This document shows positions 63,265 to 64,000 of a stretch of 64,000 bases of DNA, piece by piece. The translations under genes were made by a program, and so were the position numbers. The stretch lies in assembly GCA_949987565.1 (NCBI GenBank), contig OX465117.1:5518621-5582620 (forward strand). Reading direction: 5' to 3'. Each line of letters opens with the position of its first letter. The stretch's first letter is position 1. The notes beneath the pieces were generated by a model. The model was not told the DNA's origin, did no database searches, and worked only from the letters and a program-made list of their open reading frames with translations. This DNA is from Luidia sarsii (lineage: Eukaryota; Echinodermata; Asteroidea; Paxillosida; Luidiidae).

Positions 63265-63957
63265 TCATACTATGTTCGATTTAAGATTTTTCAAAGCTGA
63301 TGCATAGGTGTTCTCCAGGTCTGTTTGCAGGCTAAGTTTTAGCTTTGTCAAGTGAATAATGAATGAGATATTAACGAGCAAAGTGTATTTTTCTTTACAG
63401 TTGCTCTCCGCCGTCTGACTGTTGTGTACTGCTGTATGCACACACAAGCTGCCTAGCTGACAGAGGTTGGTTCTCTTTGCTTGATCATCAAATCATCATA
63501 CTATGTTCGATTTAAGATTTTTCAAAGCTGATGCATAGGTGTTCTCCAGGTCTGTTAGCAGGCTAAGTTTTAGCTTTGTCAAGTGAATAATGAATGAGAT
63601 ATTAACGAGCAAAGTGTATTTTTCTTTGCAGTTTCTCTCCGCCGTCTGACTGTTGTGTACTGCTGTATGCACACACAAGCTGCCTAGCTGACAGAGGTTG
63701 GTTCTCTTTGCTTGATCATCAAATCATCATACTGTGTTCGATTTCAGATTTTTCAAAGTTGATGCATAGGTGTTCTCCAGGTCTGTTTGCTGGCTAAGTT
63801 TTATCTTTGTCAAGTGATTAATGAATGAGATATTAACGAGCAAAGTGTATTTTTCTTTACAGTTGCTCTCCGCCGTCTGACTGTTGTGTACTGCTGTATG
63901 CACACACAAGCTGCCTAGCTGACAGAGGTTGGTTCTCTTTGCTTGATCATCAAATCA

Positions 63958-64000
63958 TCATACTATGTTCGATTTAAGATTTTTCAAAGCTGATGCATAG
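63958..64000 (+). repeat. Partial monomer at right edge
   Basis: The first 43 bp of another unit (CTATG, TTTAAG, GCATAG), showing that the array continues past the window. Confidence 0.95.

Larger units (their letters stand above)
62341..63957 (+). repeat. Rearranged remnant of the 12-monomer HOR (7 units)
   Basis: Seven units: mosaic (62341-62571), GTTTGCTGG unit, GATTAATGAATG unit, mosaic TATGCTCG/CCCC unit (63034-63264), a unit with the GTTTGCAGG head and acag tail (63265-63495), GCCGT gcag unit, and GTTTGCTGG unit again. Compared with the 12-unit order, several units are missing or fused, as expected after unequal exchanges with loss of units. Confidence 0.82.
1..64000 (+). repeat. 231-bp satellite DNA array, 277 complete monomers
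   Basis: Seen directly: the same ~231 bp unit recurs head to tail through the whole window with no interruption and no inverted copy. Complete units run 7-63957; 1-6 and 63958-64000 are partial units. Lengths are 231 bp (251 units), 229 (11), 227 (5), 232 (8) and 230 (2), which sum exactly to the spanned length. Units differ from each other mostly by a handful of substitutions that recur in fixed combinations, so they fall into named variants arranged in higher-order repeats. The array continues beyond both window edges. Known: this organisation is typical of eukaryotic satellite DNA at centromeres, pericentromeres or subtelomeres. Inference: centromeric or pericentromeric location is likely but not shown by the sequence. 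Strand '+' is an arbitrary phase choice. Confidence 0.98.

Noticed and set aside
7..63909. About 260 minus-strand open frames of about 60 codons, one per monomer, beginning MCVHTAVHNS
   Set aside because: They start at TTG, not ATG, have no distinct upstream region because each unit abuts the next, and are broken by stops or frameshifts in several types (467, 4394, 25847, 41318, 59338) that were copied onward anyway. The 231-bp period is a multiple of three, so one open frame appears in all units. I treat them as by-products of the repeat.
1..64000. CRISPR array
   Set aside because: The whole unit is conserved; there are no variable spacers between short repeats, and the 231-bp period is far too long.
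1..64000. Spacer subrepeats of a ribosomal DNA locus
   Set aside because: Such subrepeat arrays are normally a few kilobases between rRNA genes; here no rRNA sequence occurs in 64 kb.
1..64000. Telomeric repeat, LTR element or other transposon in the array
   Set aside because: No telomere-like hexamer runs, terminal repeats, reverse transcriptase or transposase frames were seen; every stretch fits the monomer.
1..64000. A strict dimer alternating gcag and acag classes
   Set aside because: Local alternation exists (for example 3701-4393 and 11088-12011), but runs of two or more of one class are common, so the array is not built on a dimer.

Overview
The whole 64 kb window is one uninterrupted satellite DNA array. 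A unit of about 231 bp repeats head to tail in a single orientation from the first base to the last. Using the motif TCATACTATGTTCG as the start of each unit, I count 277 complete monomers (7-63957), with 6 bp of a partial unit before them and 43 bp after. The count closes arithmetically: 251 units of 231 bp, 11 of 229, 5 of 227, 8 of 232 and 2 of 230 sum to 63,951 bp. One hand-counted monomer (3241-3471) has 92 G+C in 231, about 40%. I see no gene, tRNA, rRNA, transposon, unique DNA or inversion.

The organism is almost certainly a eukaryote, because tens of kilobases of pure tandem monomers with nested higher-order repeats (HORs) are typical of centromeric or pericentromeric heterochromatin. 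I do not recognise the monomer and cannot name the species. Centromere identity is an inference; no canonical CENP-B box is present.

Layout. (1) 7-19398: mixed units with several overlapping HORs: a 13-monomer, 3001 bp duplication at 5086-10856; 9.0 kb and 14.5 kb spaced copies of 10-12 monomer blocks; and an 8-monomer, 1848 bp duplication at 15703-19398. (2) 19399-25153: a 9-monomer, 2073 bp HOR in nearly three copies, marked by 2-bp deletions. (3) 24927-32081: a ~3.5 kb segmental duplication carrying many private mutations, with small internal gains. (4) 32082-36008: the most irregular part, with many private substitutions. (5) 36009-55872: the most homogenised part, in which a 16-monomer unit was re-copied and expanded, ending in a 27-monomer, 6238 bp super-HOR present twice in tandem (41087-53562) and itself built of 10-, 9- and 7-monomer sub-HORs. 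(6) 55873-64000: a transition, then a 12-monomer, 2772 bp HOR (57028-62340), then a rearranged remnant with hybrid monomers.

Nothing here works as a gene set. The biology is array turnover: unequal exchange and/or conversion have copied blocks of 2 to 27 monomers at different times, leaving hybrid monomers at some junctions. Each monomer also carries a short inverted repeat, an 11-bp palindrome-like site and a 3'-splice-site-like tract; their function is unknown. A recurring 60-codon minus-strand open frame lacks ATG and is treated as a by-product of the repeat.

Shorthand used below: 'gcag class' and 'acag class' are units reading TTTGCAGTTTC or TTTACAGTTGC near position 135 of the unit.
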